Assembly (NCBI GenBank): GCA_033063855.1
Contig: CP093831.1
Span: 22,878,001 to 22,942,000, forward strand
DNA: 64,000 nucleotides
Direction of reading: 5' to 3'
DNA from: Smittia aterrima
Taxonomy: Eukaryota; Arthropoda; Insecta; Diptera; Chironomidae
Position 1 is the first letter of the stretch. The number at the start of each line of letters is the position of its first letter. The translations under genes and the position numbers were made by a program. Of the stretch, positions 1 to 10,180 are shown piece by piece. Under the pieces are notes generated by a model, which worked only from the letters and a program-made list of their open reading frames with translations, was not told the origin of the DNA and ran no database searches.

Positions 1-1035
1 ATCGTTACGTGAGGTATACGCCAGTACTTGCAGCGATAGCCTTCATCTCCACTTCGATACTTCAACATAATAACGAAACCTTTCGTGATTTTGAAGATCC
101 TGAAAATTGCCGTGAAAGTTGGTGGGCAATTTTACTTCACATTCAGAACTATTGGAACCCTGACAAGTTTTGTTTGACTCATTCGTGGTATCTGTCAGCT
201 GATTTCCAACTTTTTCTCATCTCGCCACTTCTGGTTTATCCAGCTGTTAAGCTTGGATGGAAATATGTGTGGACTTTACCCACAATCGCGATTTTAACTT
301 CGCTCAACATAATTAGAGTGTGTTTGGATCTTGACTTCAGATACCTCGTGTCACCAGTTAATCCAATAGAAGACCTCATTGTTCCAACTCACATAAGGAT
401 GGCACCTTGGTTCGTAGGAATGTTTCTTGGATACATATTATTTGAATCACGGGAAAGAGAGATTAAGATGAATAAACATCTCGTTCGATTTCTTTGGATT
501 GTTGCGATTGCAGCATTAACTCTTGTAATAGCTGCGCTATTTCCAGCATCTCAAATCGAAAACTATAATCTCACAAAAGCAGAGAGTTCAATCCTCAGAG
601 GAATTTCTCCACTTGTTTGGTCAATTGGAATCTCCTGGGTCATTTATGCTTGTCACAAACTGAAAAGTGGTGGCCCCATTCGCTGGCTTCTTTCACTTCC
701 TGAATGGCAAGCGATATCAAGATTGACGCTTGCCATGTACCTCATTAGTTTAGTATATCAACGCTGGACTATTGCGATCGAGACTCATTCTTATAATTTC
801 GACAATTTTCTCTTTGTAAGTGAACTTTTGAATCGATTACTTTTAAAAACATTTATTTTATTTTTAGGTCCAAAAGCATCTTGGTGATTTGTTTGGATCT
901 CTGATATTATCAGTTTTGTTGTACTTGGCAGTCGAAGCACCCTTCTCGCTTGTATATGAATATTGCATGAATCGTCCCCAAAAGAAAGAGTACAATCTTC
1001 AAGAGTCACAAAATGATTATAAACTTGGAAAGTAA
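1..1035 (+). CDS. NRF-6-like acyltransferase, 3' part (5' end outside window)
   Basis: Two exons, <1-815 and 868-1035, joined by a 52-bp GT-AG intron in phase 0; the stop is TAA at 1033-1035. The reading frame enters at base 3. The protein part is a hydrophobic multi-pass segment of the acyltransferase-3 / NRF-6 (nose resistant to fluoxetine) family, with the family-typical stretch containing NYWNPDKF, HSWYLSADFQ and RMAPWFVGMFLGY. Proteins of this family sit in membranes and are linked to lipid or small-molecule handling; the substrate is unknown. The sequence is nearly identical to 22,054-23,088, where a complete gene shows the missing N-terminal exons. Family assignment is secure, function is not. 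Confidence 0.85.
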
Positions 1036-1310
1036 ACAAAAATATTTTGAATATCTAGTTGAACACAAGTCACACAATTAACTCTAATAAAATTTAATTT
1101 GTTGCTACTGAGATCGAATGCTTGAAATTTTAGAGTTTTTGTAAATATTCCTATGGAAGCTTCAGATTTCTGCAGTTTACCTCTAAAAGCTTAAGCTTTA
1201 AGAGAAAGTTTAGAGAAGAGAATTATGAAAAGGTTTCAAATAAATTAATTTTGTTAGAACTGTGAATTTTATTCAAGGTTGTTAATGTGTTTTTATAAAA
1301 TAATTTGAAT
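1036..1310. other. Convergent intergenic spacer
   Basis: Space between the NRF-6-like gene (+) and the LRR gene (-). It holds AATAAA-like signals near 1087 and 1240 that could serve polyadenylation of the + gene. No ORF or RNA gene is seen. The spacer is repeated almost unchanged at 23,089-23,363. Confidence 0.5.
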
Positions 1311-3692
1311 TTAATAATCCAATGAACAATTCAAATCAATTTCCCCAGAAAACTCAATCAAATATTTTTTGTAGTCATCAGTCTTCTCGTATTTCTTGTC
1401 AATGCAAGTGTTGTTTGAAAAGTCAATAAGTTGAGCGTTTTTCAGTAAACGAAGAGTTTTGGCTTCGATAATTTCGAGTTGGTTGTCATTGATTCGGAAT
1501 TCTTGGATTGAGCCTTTGATTGGTAAAACATCAGCGGAGAAAGTTTTCATTAAGTTGAACGAGAGAATGAGTTTCTCAACTTTCCTCAAATGAAGGAATA
1601 ATTTTGAAGGCAATGAGATAATTTCATTCGATGACAAATCGAGCGATTCAAGTTGAGTTAGTCCGCTGAATGCTTCAACATCGATCGATGATAATTTGTT
1701 GCCTGTAATTTGAAGCTGCTTCAAACCTTGGAGTCCTTGAAAATCATTTTTAAGCAAAGAGATTAAATTGGAATTTATGATGACGATGCTTGTAAGATTT
1801 GGGAATGAAATTGAAAGTTGGAAAGGAATGAATTTCATTTTTTGATCAACGATCTTGAGTGTTGAAATATCAGAAGCTGTTACATTGTCTTCGAAGTAAA
1901 CATTCGAGATTCTCGTTCTTGGATATTGAATCGTCAAATCTTGAATGATACAATCTCCTGCGAAGTCGTCTTCTTCAACCTTTTCGTTCACGTTCTTACT
2001 GCAATGCAGTTCCACTGTTCCAAAGCATTTTTCATTGATTGCGGCCTCAAAAATTTCTATATTTGCTTCCGGGTAACTGATGTCAATGCACCCGTTGTTT
2101 GTAAAATCAGCTTTTTCGATCGACTTAAGTGAGGTCAATAAATTGAAGCTAATAAACTTCAGTTTGTTCCCACTTAAATTCAAAGTTTTCAAATTGACGA
2201 GAAACTTAAATATTTCCGTTGTTACAGTGATCAGCAAGTTGTTTTCGACATTCAAATGAAGAAGATTTTCTAGATGATTAAAAGCACCGACTTCAAGTTT
2301 CTCTATTCGATTCTCCGACAAGTCAAGCTTCTTCAACATCACAACTGTCGCGAATGCATCCAACGGAATCTCGTGAATTTTATTTCCTTTTAAGATCAAA
2401 GTTCGTAAATTGTTTAATCCATTGAAACACGTATTTCCGATGCTGAACAGTCCCGAGTATGTTACGATCAATTCCGTGAGATTATTGAATGTTTCTCCAA
2501 AGTTTATTGGCAGAAACAAAGTTTGTTGCTTCGAAATAGTTAGCGAATTTAATTTACTTTTATCGTTCCATTCCATCGTTCCATTGAAGAAATTATTAAG
2601 TCTCGTGTTATTAAATTGGACTTTCAAATCAATTGCGAAACAAGACCTTTCATCATCGTAACATTTACATTTCAAATCAATTTTATGCTCGTCACCAAAT
2701 CTGTTCTCGCCAGACGGACACGATTGCAGAGCTTTTGACAAAACCAGAATTGACTTGGTTGCTGCGTTTAAATTTCCATCAGCTGAGTCGAATGAAAATT
2801 GAAGAGAATTGACTTTTGATTCTAAGGTTGAAACTCTAGATTTAGCTGATAAATTCTCTGGTTCCATTAACGCAACTTTTGTTTCTAAAACTAAGTTTTC
2901 AGACTCAAGAGTTTCCACTTTTGTCACCAGTTGCGTTATGTTTAAGGTCATTGCGACATTCTCTGTTTCGTACTTTTCCTTTTGTCGTTTCAATTCCGAA
3001 ATTTCTTTCGACTTTAAGAGAGATGATTTCTTCATTGGACTTTCGCATTTAGAAGCAACTTCGTTATTGTACAAAACCAAGTTCGTGATGTCTTCTGGGA
3101 ATCTTTTGTCGATGCAAACGTTTCCACGAAAGTCAATTGAAGTAACTGATATCAGATCAGTGTCGATAAAGCTTAGGTAATTGTTTTCCGCTGATAAAAG
3201 CTCCAGTTTTGTATTTCTCAGGATCAGTTCAGACGACAAGGCAATAAGTTTGTTATCTTGAAGGTAAAGATGCGTCAGTTCAAATAAGTCCACAAAGAGA
3301 TCTTCTGGCAAAGTCGTGAGATTAGAGTTTATGACAGAAACTTTCCACACTTTCTTGCAATTTGTAAACACCTCGCGGTTTATTCGAATAACTGAAGAGC
3401 CACGAATATCAAATCGTTCCAAGTTTTCAAACAATTCACAAACTTTCGTTGGAACACGTTCAGTCTCAACTTCTTTGCTTATTAAAATCTCCTTTACGTC
3501 GTCATTTGTTTTCTCCAAAGGCGTGAAAACTCCAAAAACTCCTGTCACTGCGATATCGTCTTCGAGAACTTTAATAAACTTCACAACGCACTCTTCCTCT
3601 TCAAAGTTCAATTCAAACACACATTTTAGTTCAAAACTTTCGACGAACCCGTTGAGGAAAAAAATGATTAGAAAATGTTTTAGCATCTCCAT
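1311..3692 (-). CDS. Secreted LRR / coiled-coil / LRR protein, copy 1
   Basis: Single-exon gene of 793 aa. I chose the ATG at 3692 (MEMLKHF) because it is followed by a clean signal peptide ending near VES and because the related fragment at 19,606 starts the same way; the frame is open upstream, but that part matches the promoter of the paralogue. The mature protein shows three LRR blocks (about residues 85-205, 370-520 and 600-770). Each is closed by a Cys-containing cap such as NNTCID or NNGCID. A heptad-rich coiled coil lies between block 1 and block 2 (about 222-308). No C-terminal membrane segment is seen. Signal peptide plus LRRs plus coiled coil recalls the LRIM/APL1 immune proteins of mosquitoes, but the order differs, so an immune role is only a guess. 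A near-identical copy lies at 23,364. Confidence 0.85.
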   Translation of the reverse strand: MEMLKHFLIIFFLNGFVESFELKCVFELNFEEEECVVKFIKVLEDDIAVTGVFGVFTPLEKTNDDVKEILISKEVETERVPTKVCELFENLERFDIRGSSVIRINREVFTNCKKVWKVSVINSNLTTLPEDLFVDLFELTHLYLQDNKLIALSSELILRNTKLELLSAENNYLSFIDTDLISVTSIDFRGNVCIDKRFPEDITNLVLYNNEVASKCESPMKKSSLLKSKEISELKRQKEKYETENVAMTLNITQLVTKVETLESENLVLETKVALMEPENLSAKSRVSTLESKVNSLQFSFDSADGNLNAATKSILVLSKALQSCPSGENRFGDEHKIDLKCKCYDDERSCFAIDLKVQFNNTRLNNFFNGTMEWNDKSKLNSLTISKQQTLFLPINFGETFNNLTELIVTYSGLFSIGNTCFNGLNNLRTLILKGNKIHEIPLDAFATVVMLKKLDLSENRIEKLEVGAFNHLENLLHLNVENNLLITVTTEIFKFLVNLKTLNLSGNKLKFISFNLLTSLKSIEKADFTNNGCIDISYPEANIEIFEAAINEKCFGTVELHCSKNVNEKVEEDDFAGDCIIQDLTIQYPRTRISNVYFEDNVTASDISTLKIVDQKMKFIPFQLSISFPNLTSIVIINSNLISLLKNDFQGLQGLKQLQITGNKLSSIDVEAFSGLTQLESLDLSSNEIISLPSKLFLHLRKVEKLILSFNLMKTFSADVLPIKGSIQEFRINDNQLEIIEAKTLRLLKNAQLIDFSNNTCIDKKYEKTDDYKKYLIEFSGEIDLNCSLDY

Positions 3693-4012
3693 TGTAAGTT
3701 CTTTGAATGAAGGCTCAGAGCAAACTGAAGCTGCAATAAGAGTACATAAACATAAATACACAAATTCTTATCGCAAATTTTTGACTCCACGCGCATAACC
3801 CACGCTAATCATTTGGTCATTAAATTTATTCTTTAAGTCAAAACAACTTTTGTTGGTTCTTTTCAAATGATTTATTTCAAAACATTTGATCTGACTCAGG
3901 CAATGTCGACTTCAGCAATAACAAAAATTGTTATCGTGAAATGTTGGTCTCACTTCTAATCTCATAAATTTACGATGCGAACTCAAAAGTGTTGGGTAAC
4001 AGATCAAATCTT
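3693..4012. promoter_or_regulatory. Upstream region of the LRR gene and 3' flank of the GNAT
   Basis: Read on the minus strand, the stretch just upstream of 3692 contains CAGTTTGCTCTGAGC followed by ATTCAAAGAAC. The same arrangement precedes the start codon of the LRR fragment at 19,606, so this is probably the transcription start region. The rest of the spacer shows no gene. Confidence 0.4.
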
Positions 4013-4669
4013 TTAATTTTCTCTTATCTCGGATTCATTGAGAAACATTGCAAATGTTTTTATTTCGCAGTGTGGCGCATGAGGTATAAACAATTGCTTT
4101 CCGATGTGTTCTTCGTATTCATCATACGTCACTGTCGATAGGCATTTCAATCCAAATTTTTGAGCAATTCTCGTCGTAAAGAAACTTGTGCAATCAACAC
4201 TGATCATCGGGAAATTCTTTGATTTTCCGTTGTCAATGCAACACTCGAAAAGTTTACTGGCGATTCCTTTTCTGACATGATTTGGATGAACACTAATCGT
4301 GAAAACATGGAGACTTCTTAAAACTTTCAGACGATTAAATAAATCAGCTTTGTCAGTGACGTACAAAAGAAGATTGCAGACATCATATTCTCTTGATCCC
4401 AACTTTGGAAGCGAATTTTTAGGTTTATCGTCCGAACGAATCTCAACAGCGATCAAAAATCCAACAAGCTCATCGTCACAAAATGCCAATAAAGTGAGAC
4501 CCATCTCAATACTCTTATCCAGCCATTCCATCTTCCACGGAACCCAGGTCTCATCTTGTCTCACGTGAAAACTATTAATCGGCTCAGAGTTAAGAAAATG
4601 ATTTACCAAAAACTCTCTGATCGCAGCAGCATCACTTTTCTTAGCGATACGAATTTTTATGTCCGTCAT
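4013..4669 (-). CDS. GNAT-family N-acetyltransferase (aaNAT-like), copy 1a
   Basis: Intronless ORF of 218 aa starting MTDIKIRIA. The acetyl-CoA binding motif A is visible as VHPNHVRKGIASKLF (about residues 124-138), matching the R/Q-x-x-G-x-A/G pattern, preceded by a beta strand that includes HVFTISV. Length and layout fit the insect arylalkylamine/dopamine N-acetyltransferase group, cytosolic enzymes that acetylate amines. The substrate cannot be told. It belongs to an array of five near-identical genes on this strand (4013, 4947, 26,067, 27,021, 28,577). The third codon block differs slightly from its sisters (AKKSDA against AEESDA), so it may be drifting. Confidence 0.85.
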   Translation of the reverse strand: MTDIKIRIAKKSDAAAIREFLVNHFLNSEPINSFHVRQDETWVPWKMEWLDKSIEMGLTLLAFCDDELVGFLIAVEIRSDDKPKNSLPKLGSREYDVCNLLLYVTDKADLFNRLKVLRSLHVFTISVHPNHVRKGIASKLFECCIDNGKSKNFPMISVDCTSFFTTRIAQKFGLKCLSTVTYDEYEEHIGKQLFIPHAPHCEIKTFAMFLNESEIREN

Positions 4670-4946
4670 TTCAGTCTCGAGCTCAACAACTGACGCGCAA
4701 CGAAAAAGTAAAGAAATTTAAGTTAAAAAAAGTCAGCTTATCTGTTTCTTATCAAGTAAATAAAAGTTTTCAACCTCTCCAGAGACGAAAATCGAATTGC
4801 GTCATTAAAACTCTGAATTAAACAATGAAAAGCCCTTTACGTAATAAAAAATTTATGCTAAAAAAATAAACAAATTGAATTATCATTAAAAAAAATAAAA
4901 AATGCGATCAACGCAACAAAAAAAAAGTTTGCCAAAAACTATTTTA

Positions 4947-5597
4947 TCAAATCTTTTTTCTCTCCTTGAGAGACATTGCAAATGTTTTTATTTCGCAGTG
5001 TGGAGCCTGAGGTACAAACAGTTGCTTTCCGATGTGCTCTTCGTATTCGTCATACGTCACTGTCGATAAACAGTTCAATCCAAACTTTTGGGCGATTCTT
5101 GTTGTGAAGAAACTTGTGCAATCAACACTGATCGTCGGGTAATTCTTCGACTTTCCATTGTCGATGCAACACTCGAAGAGTTTACTGGCGATTCCTTTTC
5201 GAAAATGATTTGGATGAACGCTGATCATGAAAACGTTGAGACTTCTTGAAACTTTCAGACGATTAAATAAATCAGCTTTGTCAGTGATATAATTAAGAAG
5301 ATTGCAGACATCATATAATTTTGATCCGACCTTTGGAAGCGGCTCTTCAGGTTTATCGTCCGAACGAACCTCAACAGCGATCAAAACTCCAACAAGCTCA
5401 TCGTCACAAAACGCTAGTAATGCAATGCCCATCTCAATACTCTTATGAAGCCATTCCATCTTTCCCGGAACCCAGGTCTCATCTTGTCTCACGTGAAAAC
5501 CATTAATAGGCTCGGAGTTTAGAAAATGATTCAACACAAACTCTCTGATCTCAGCAGCATCACTTTCCTCAGCAATTCGAATTTTTGTGTCCATCAT
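4947..5597 (-). CDS. GNAT-family N-acetyltransferase (aaNAT-like), copy 1b
   Basis: Intronless ORF of 216 aa starting MMDTKIRIAEESDA. Motif A reads VHPNHFRKGIASKLF. It lies about 280 bp upstream of copy 1a on the same strand, and the two are tandem duplicates including their 5' flanks (both carry the stretch CTTATCTGTTTCTTATCAAG in the plus-strand spacer). The C-terminus ends SLKERKKI instead of NESEIREN, the same difference that separates 27,021 from 26,067. That shows the pair existed before the block was copied. Confidence 0.85.
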   Translation of the reverse strand: MMDTKIRIAEESDAAEIREFVLNHFLNSEPINGFHVRQDETWVPGKMEWLHKSIEMGIALLAFCDDELVGVLIAVEVRSDDKPEEPLPKVGSKLYDVCNLLNYITDKADLFNRLKVSRSLNVFMISVHPNHFRKGIASKLFECCIDNGKSKNYPTISVDCTSFFTTRIAQKFGLNCLSTVTYDEYEEHIGKQLFVPQAPHCEIKTFAMSLKERKKI

Positions 5598-5949
5598 TTT
5601 AGTCTCGAGAGCAACAACTGACTTCGAAGCGAAAAAATAAAGAAATTTAATTTAAAAACTCAGCTTATCTGTTTCTTATCAAGTAAATAAAGGTTTTCGA
5701 CCTCTCCTGAGACGAAAATCAAATTGCGTCATTAAAACTCTGAGTGAAAGAATGAAAAACTCTTTATGTAGTACAAATATCACATTCTTGCTCACTCGTG
5801 TGGTTTTTAATCAAAGAAGTGTAAACAATTTTTATGCTGAAAAAATGAGTAAATTGAAATATCATTGGAAAAATTGCAATCAACGCAACAAAAAAAATTT
5901 GTCAAAAACTCAAAGTCCGATATCTGAGTTCTTGATATCTTAAAAACTC

Positions 5950-6659
5950 TGACATTACATCAATTGAGATTCTATGTAAGTTCAAAAGTTGAAGATATTG
6001 ATTGACTTGCTGAATCAGCGAAAGTTGTTGGTTGATTCAACATTGAATTAAGGATAAGTGATCGTTGCGGCATTTGACAAATGTGAAGCTAAAATACTGG
6101 CATCGTCGTATTGAAAAACAGTTGCTTTAACTTGTTGCATCTTAGGAAAAGTTAAAGTCAGAATTCTTTCCTCTGTTGGTCTCAAAGTTAAAAATGATTT
6201 TGAACTGATTTCGAAGTCATCGAGAGAAAGGTTTTCGACCGTTCCTTGGATCGATAAGAAGAAATTGAATGCTTCTAGTTCATTTCTGAATAAAACGTTG
6301 ACGACTTTAATTTCTTTCCAGTCGTGAGACTTCTCTAAGAAGAAATTAAACTCCTGAAAGTTAATGTGAGCTTTCAAATTTTTAGGATTGTCGATTCCTC
6401 GAAAGAACTTCTTTCTCCTGACTTCAATGGTTTGATACATTCTCGAGCTATTCTTCAGCAAATCGTAATCATCAGGATTCAACTTACGATCTTCGTTAAA
6501 AACAATTTTAACATTTTTCATGAGAACTTTTGATGACGCGATAAAGTTGTAATAAGTTGGACTAACTTCTGAAACATTGATAACTTCTGTGCCGTTTAAA
6601 TGTTGAAAGATCATTTCGGGAATGTCGAGAAATCTTTCTAAATGTGCCAGAGGATCCAT
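5950..6659 (-). pseudogene. F-box-like gene, truncated by frameshift
   Basis: Open from MDPLAHLERFL at 6659 to a stop at 6048 (203 aa). Residues 10-45 fit an F-box (IPEMIFQHLNG, then VSEVSPTYYNF), the motif that links target-binding proteins to the SCF ubiquitin ligase. The intact relatives at 43,056 and 44,761 are about 440 aa long. Just past the stop, 5950-6047 still aligns with the 3' part of the copy at 29,816, so the frame was lost by a small indel at the residues TITYP. I therefore call it a pseudogene, although a shortened F-box protein could be made. F-box membership is inferred from pattern, not from a profile search. Confidence 0.65.
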
Positions 6660-7030
6660 CGTAGTCTTAGTCTTGAATTAAATTTGTTTGAAATATTTTT
6701 TAAATCTTCGAGAGAGCGAATGTTGTCTTCACGAAAGTTGAAAGCGAACTGAGTTAAATGGTGAAAATGTTTTCCTTTTATACTAATTAACCTGAAACCC
6801 AATGAGAAGAAATTTACCTGAATCCGAATGCACCGGACGGGACATATTCGAACGAAAAGATATTTCCAACCAAAAATGAATGACATAAGCAAGAAGTTTG
6901 AGGCAGTGTCTTTCCCTGCAATGTGTTTAATCTTATTTCTAATTTTTCTCATTCGAAAATTCATTCAAGATATCATTCGACGAACAACTAAAATCAATCG
7001 CAAGAAAAACTTGAGGTAAGTTAAATGAAT
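6660..7030. other. F-box upstream region and spacer
   Basis: Minus-strand upstream region of the F-box-like gene. It contains the block GAAAGTTGAAAGCGAACTGA (plus-strand 6735-6754), which recurs upstream of the other F-box copies at 37.55, 40.9 and 46.1 kb and so is probably a conserved promoter/5' leader. No separate gene is seen. Confidence 0.4.
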
Positions 7031-7313
7031 TTTCTTCGCTATTTGTTTTCTCGTATTTCTTGTCAATACAAGTGTTGTTTGAAAAGTCAATAAGTTGAGC
7101 ATTTTTTAGTAAACGAAGAGTTCTTGCTTCGATAATTTCGAGTTGATTGTCGTTAACTCGGAACTCTTCGATTGAGCCTTTGATTGGTAAGACATCAGCG
7201 GAAAAATTAATTAAGCGAATAATTGAAAGAATGAGTTTCTTCAGGTTTCTCAAATTACCTAACGAATATTTTTGAAGGCAACGATACAATTCCGTTCGAT
7301 GACAAATCGGGAC
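7031..7313 (-). pseudogene. C-terminal fragment of the LRR family, third copy
   Basis: The minus strand translates to the last LRR block of the 793-aa family (LPIKGSIEEFRVNDNQ, then LIDFSNNTCIDKKYEK). Upstream of this the frame breaks: SLPSKIFV is followed by a stop where the intact copies read SLPSKLFL. The fragment runs into the assembly gap. Downstream it diverges after KYEKT. It shows that the cluster holds at least three copies of this LRR gene. Confidence 0.75.
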
Positions 7314-7413
7314 NNNNNNNNNNNNNNNNNNNNNNNNNNNNNNNNNNNNNNNNNNNNNNNNNNNNNNNNNNNNNNNNNNNNNNNNNNNNNNNNNNNNNNN
7401 NNNNNNNNNNNNN
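7314..7413. other. Assembly gap of 100 N
   Basis: Exactly 100 Ns, the conventional length for a gap of unknown size. It lies between an LRR fragment on the minus strand and an NRF-6 exon on the plus strand, inside recently duplicated sequence, which suggests that a repeat collapsed or was not resolved here. Confidence 0.99.
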
Positions 7414-8873
7414 CCATTCTCATGCTAGCGAGCACAGCTTTCGATTTATTTAAACGTCGAATATCAGAAGATGAACCCCATAAGCTTCTGATAGCGTTCT
7501 CTATTTACACAAACGGGAAAAATCTCTTCAAGGTTAATCGGAAACCATCCTCGAAGGTCATTAGCTGCTTAAACGGACTCAAAGTTTTTTCATGCGTAGC
7601 AATTGTTTATGCACATCGAATGCTAATAAGCACTTTTACACCATCAGTTAACATGAAGGCAATCATTGTTGATAGATCAGAAGGAGATTGGCCAATGGTT
7701 GCTCTTACGGCGTTTACTCTGTTTCCTGTTGACACCTTCTTAGTGATTGGTGGTATGCTCTACACAATGAAGCTCCTTGATTTATTCCATAAAAAAACAT
7801 TCAATGTTTGGAAAGCGATTCTTGATCGTTACGTGAGATACACGCCAGTACTTGCAGCGATAGCCTTCATCTCCACTTCGATAATTCAACATAATAACGA
7901 AACCTTTCGTAATTTTGAAGATCCTGAAAATTGCCGTGAAAATTGGTGGACAATGTTACTTCACATTCAGAACTATTGGAACCCTGACAAGTTTTGTTTG
8001 ACTCATTCGTGGTATCTGTCAGCTGATTTCCAACTTTTTCTCATCTCGCCACTTCTGGTTTATCCAGCTGCCAAGCTTGGACGGAAATATGTGTGGACTT
8101 TGCCAACATTCGCAATTTTAACTTCGCTCAACCAAATTAGAGTTTGTTTGGATCTTGACTTCAGATACCTCGTGTCACCAGTTAATCCAATAGAAGACCT
8201 TATTGTTCCAACTCACATAAGGATGGCACCTTGGTTCGTAGGAATGTTTCTTGGATACATAATCTTTGAATCACCAAAAAGAGATATTAAGATGAATAAA
8301 CATCTCGTTCGATTTCTTTGGATTGTTGCGATTGCAGCATTAATATTCCCAATAGCTGCGCTATTTCCAGCAACTCGAAATGAAAACTATAATCTCACAA
8401 AAGCAGAGAGTTCAATTCTCAGAGGAATTTCTCCACTTGTTTGGTCAATTGGAATCTCCTGGGTCATTTATGCTTGTCACAAACTGAAAAGTGGTGGCCC
8501 CATTCGCTGGCTTCTTTCACTTCCTGAATGGCAAGCGATATCAAGATTGACGCTTGCCATGTACCTCATTAGTTTAGTATATCAACGCTGGACTCTTGCG
8601 ATCGAGACTCATGCTTATAATGTGGACAATTTTCTCTTTGTAAGTGAACTTTTGAATCGATTACTATTAAAACATTTATTTTATTTTTAGATCCAAAAGC
8701 TTCTTGGCGATTTGCTTGGGACTCTGATATTATCAGTTTTGTTGTACTTGGCAGTCGAAGCACCCTTCTCGCTAGTATATGAATATTGTATGAATCGTCC
8801 TCAAAAGAAAATCTACAATCTTCAAGAGTCACAAAATGCTTCTAAACTTAGAAAGCAAACAAAAATATTTTGA
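7414..8873 (+). CDS. NRF-6-like acyltransferase, partial (5' exons lost in gap)
   Basis: Main exon 7414-8639 (first full codon 7416), intron 8640-8690, last exon 8691-8873. It aligns along its full length with exons 4-5 of the complete gene at 20,029-23,088 but is more diverged than the copy at the left edge. Multi-pass acyltransferase-3 domain. Where the other copies stop (AAG TAA), this copy has AAG CAA, so the protein runs five residues further (QTKIF) to TGA at 8871-8873. The N-terminal exons must lie in the N gap or be missing; what remains shows no disabling change. Confidence 0.8.
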
Positions 8874-9142
8874 ATATCTAGTTGAACACAAGTCACACAA
8901 TTAACTCTAATAAAATTTAATTTGTTGCTACTGAGGTCGAATGCTTGAAATTTTATAGAGTATTTTAAATATTCCTATGATAAACGTTAAGTAAGAGTTT
9001 CTATCGCACGTGTACAAAGGAGTGTTTTTGAGAACGAATATATTATTGTGTCAGTATGTCGCATGTGTTCTTTGCAACTTGATAAGTTCAATGTCGCAGA
9101 AGCAAAAAAAAAAATGCCTGAAGCAATTTAAAAATATTTAAC
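8874..9142. other. 3' flank of the NRF-6 copy
   Basis: The first 100 bp match the 3' flank of the other NRF-6 copies (GTTGAACACAAGTCACACAA). After that the sequence is unique, AT-rich and without a gene that I can support. Confidence 0.4.
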
Positions 9143-9219
9143 TTCTGTTTTTTCGATTTCAAAACTGTTTCATCTTTAATTGGCATTCTCATGATTGCAA
9201 ACACAGCTTTCGATTTTTG
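9143..9219 (+). pseudogene. Relic of NRF-6 exon 4 start
   Basis: About 75 bp match the acceptor and first codons of exon 4 of the complete gene (compare 21,611-21,680): a TTTTTCGATTTC tract, then ACTGTTTCATCTTTAAT and a segment reading STAFDF before a stop. The acceptor AG has become AA. The homology ends about 20 bp before the foldback element. It is a fourth, almost erased NRF-6 copy. Confidence 0.7.
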
Positions 9220-9581
9220 AGTATAAACGGAAAGGAAATTGGATTTCGAAGGAAAACATACTTTTTACATGTATTTTACATGTATTTATTTGAATTACAT
9301 GTAAAAAGTATGTATTTTATAAGTAAAATACATGTAAAAAGTATACTTGTATACATTTTACATGTTTTTTTCATACTCGTTTTTGGGGAAAAACCATGCG
9401 AACGCATGCATTTTTATGTAAAAAAACATGTTAAATGTTTGTAAAAAAAACATACAAAATATATGAAATACATGTATTTTGTATAAAAAAATAATATTCG
9501 TGTTCCACATGAAATCCATGCGAACTGTGAAATATATATATAATTTACATGTATTTTGTAAAAAGTTACATTTTTTAGAAA

Positions 9582-9818
9582 ATGACTTGCATGCAATTTA
9601 AAAAATTTGTTATCAGACACCCAAACATTTGGGATTTTATAGAATATTTGAGAACATTTGTTGAACGATATTTGAGATCATTTGTTGTAGACCATCGTCA
9701 TGGATTTCGAGCCCAAGATTTATCAAAACTATCTGTACCTTTGAAACATTGCGTCGAGGAATTGGCAGCTGGTCGCATGACTATTGCTACTTTCTTGACA
9801 ACATCAGCAAATGTGTAA
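9582..9818 (+). pseudogene. MULE-transposase-like C-terminal remnant
   Basis: A 78-codon open frame in the loop of the foldback element. Its part HPNIWDFIEYLR resembles the pattern HPxIWxFIExL near the end of FLYWCH/MULE-type transposases in animals. It lacks the DDE catalytic region, so it cannot be functional. Mutator-type elements often have long inverted repeats, which fits. The assignment rests on pattern memory only. Confidence 0.45.
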
Positions 9819-10180
9819 AAATAAAATACAATAAAAGAAATCTAAAGTGATAACGTCGAAAACATTGCATGCAAGTCATTTTCTACAAAATGTAACTTTT
9901 TTACAAAATAGATGTAAATTATATATTTTTACAGTTCGCATGGATTCTATGTGGAACACGAATATGATTTTTTTATACAAAATACATGTATTTCATAAAC
10001 TTTTTGTATGTTTTTTTACAAACATTTTACATGTTTTTTACATAAAATTGCATGCGTTCGCATTGTTTTTCCCCAAAAACGAGTATGAAAAAAACATGTA
10101 AAATGTATACAAGTATACTTTTTACATGTATTTTACTTATAAAATACATACTTTTTTATCTCAAAAAAGAATTACATGTA

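Noticed and set aside
2809..3180. Plus-strand ORFs opposite the LRR genes (also at 3316 and 25,369)
   Set aside because: They are shadows of the minus-strand coding sequence, without a signal peptide or domain of their own.
7272..7413. ORF starting MKATIQFRS that runs through the N gap into the NRF-6 exon
   Set aside because: It begins in antisense LRR sequence and crosses Ns; the real N-terminal exons are unknown.
9241..10180. Left and right arm ORFs rich in Tyr/Phe/His (9217, 9414, 9847)
   Set aside because: They are translations of inverted-repeat arms and have no homology to known proteins.
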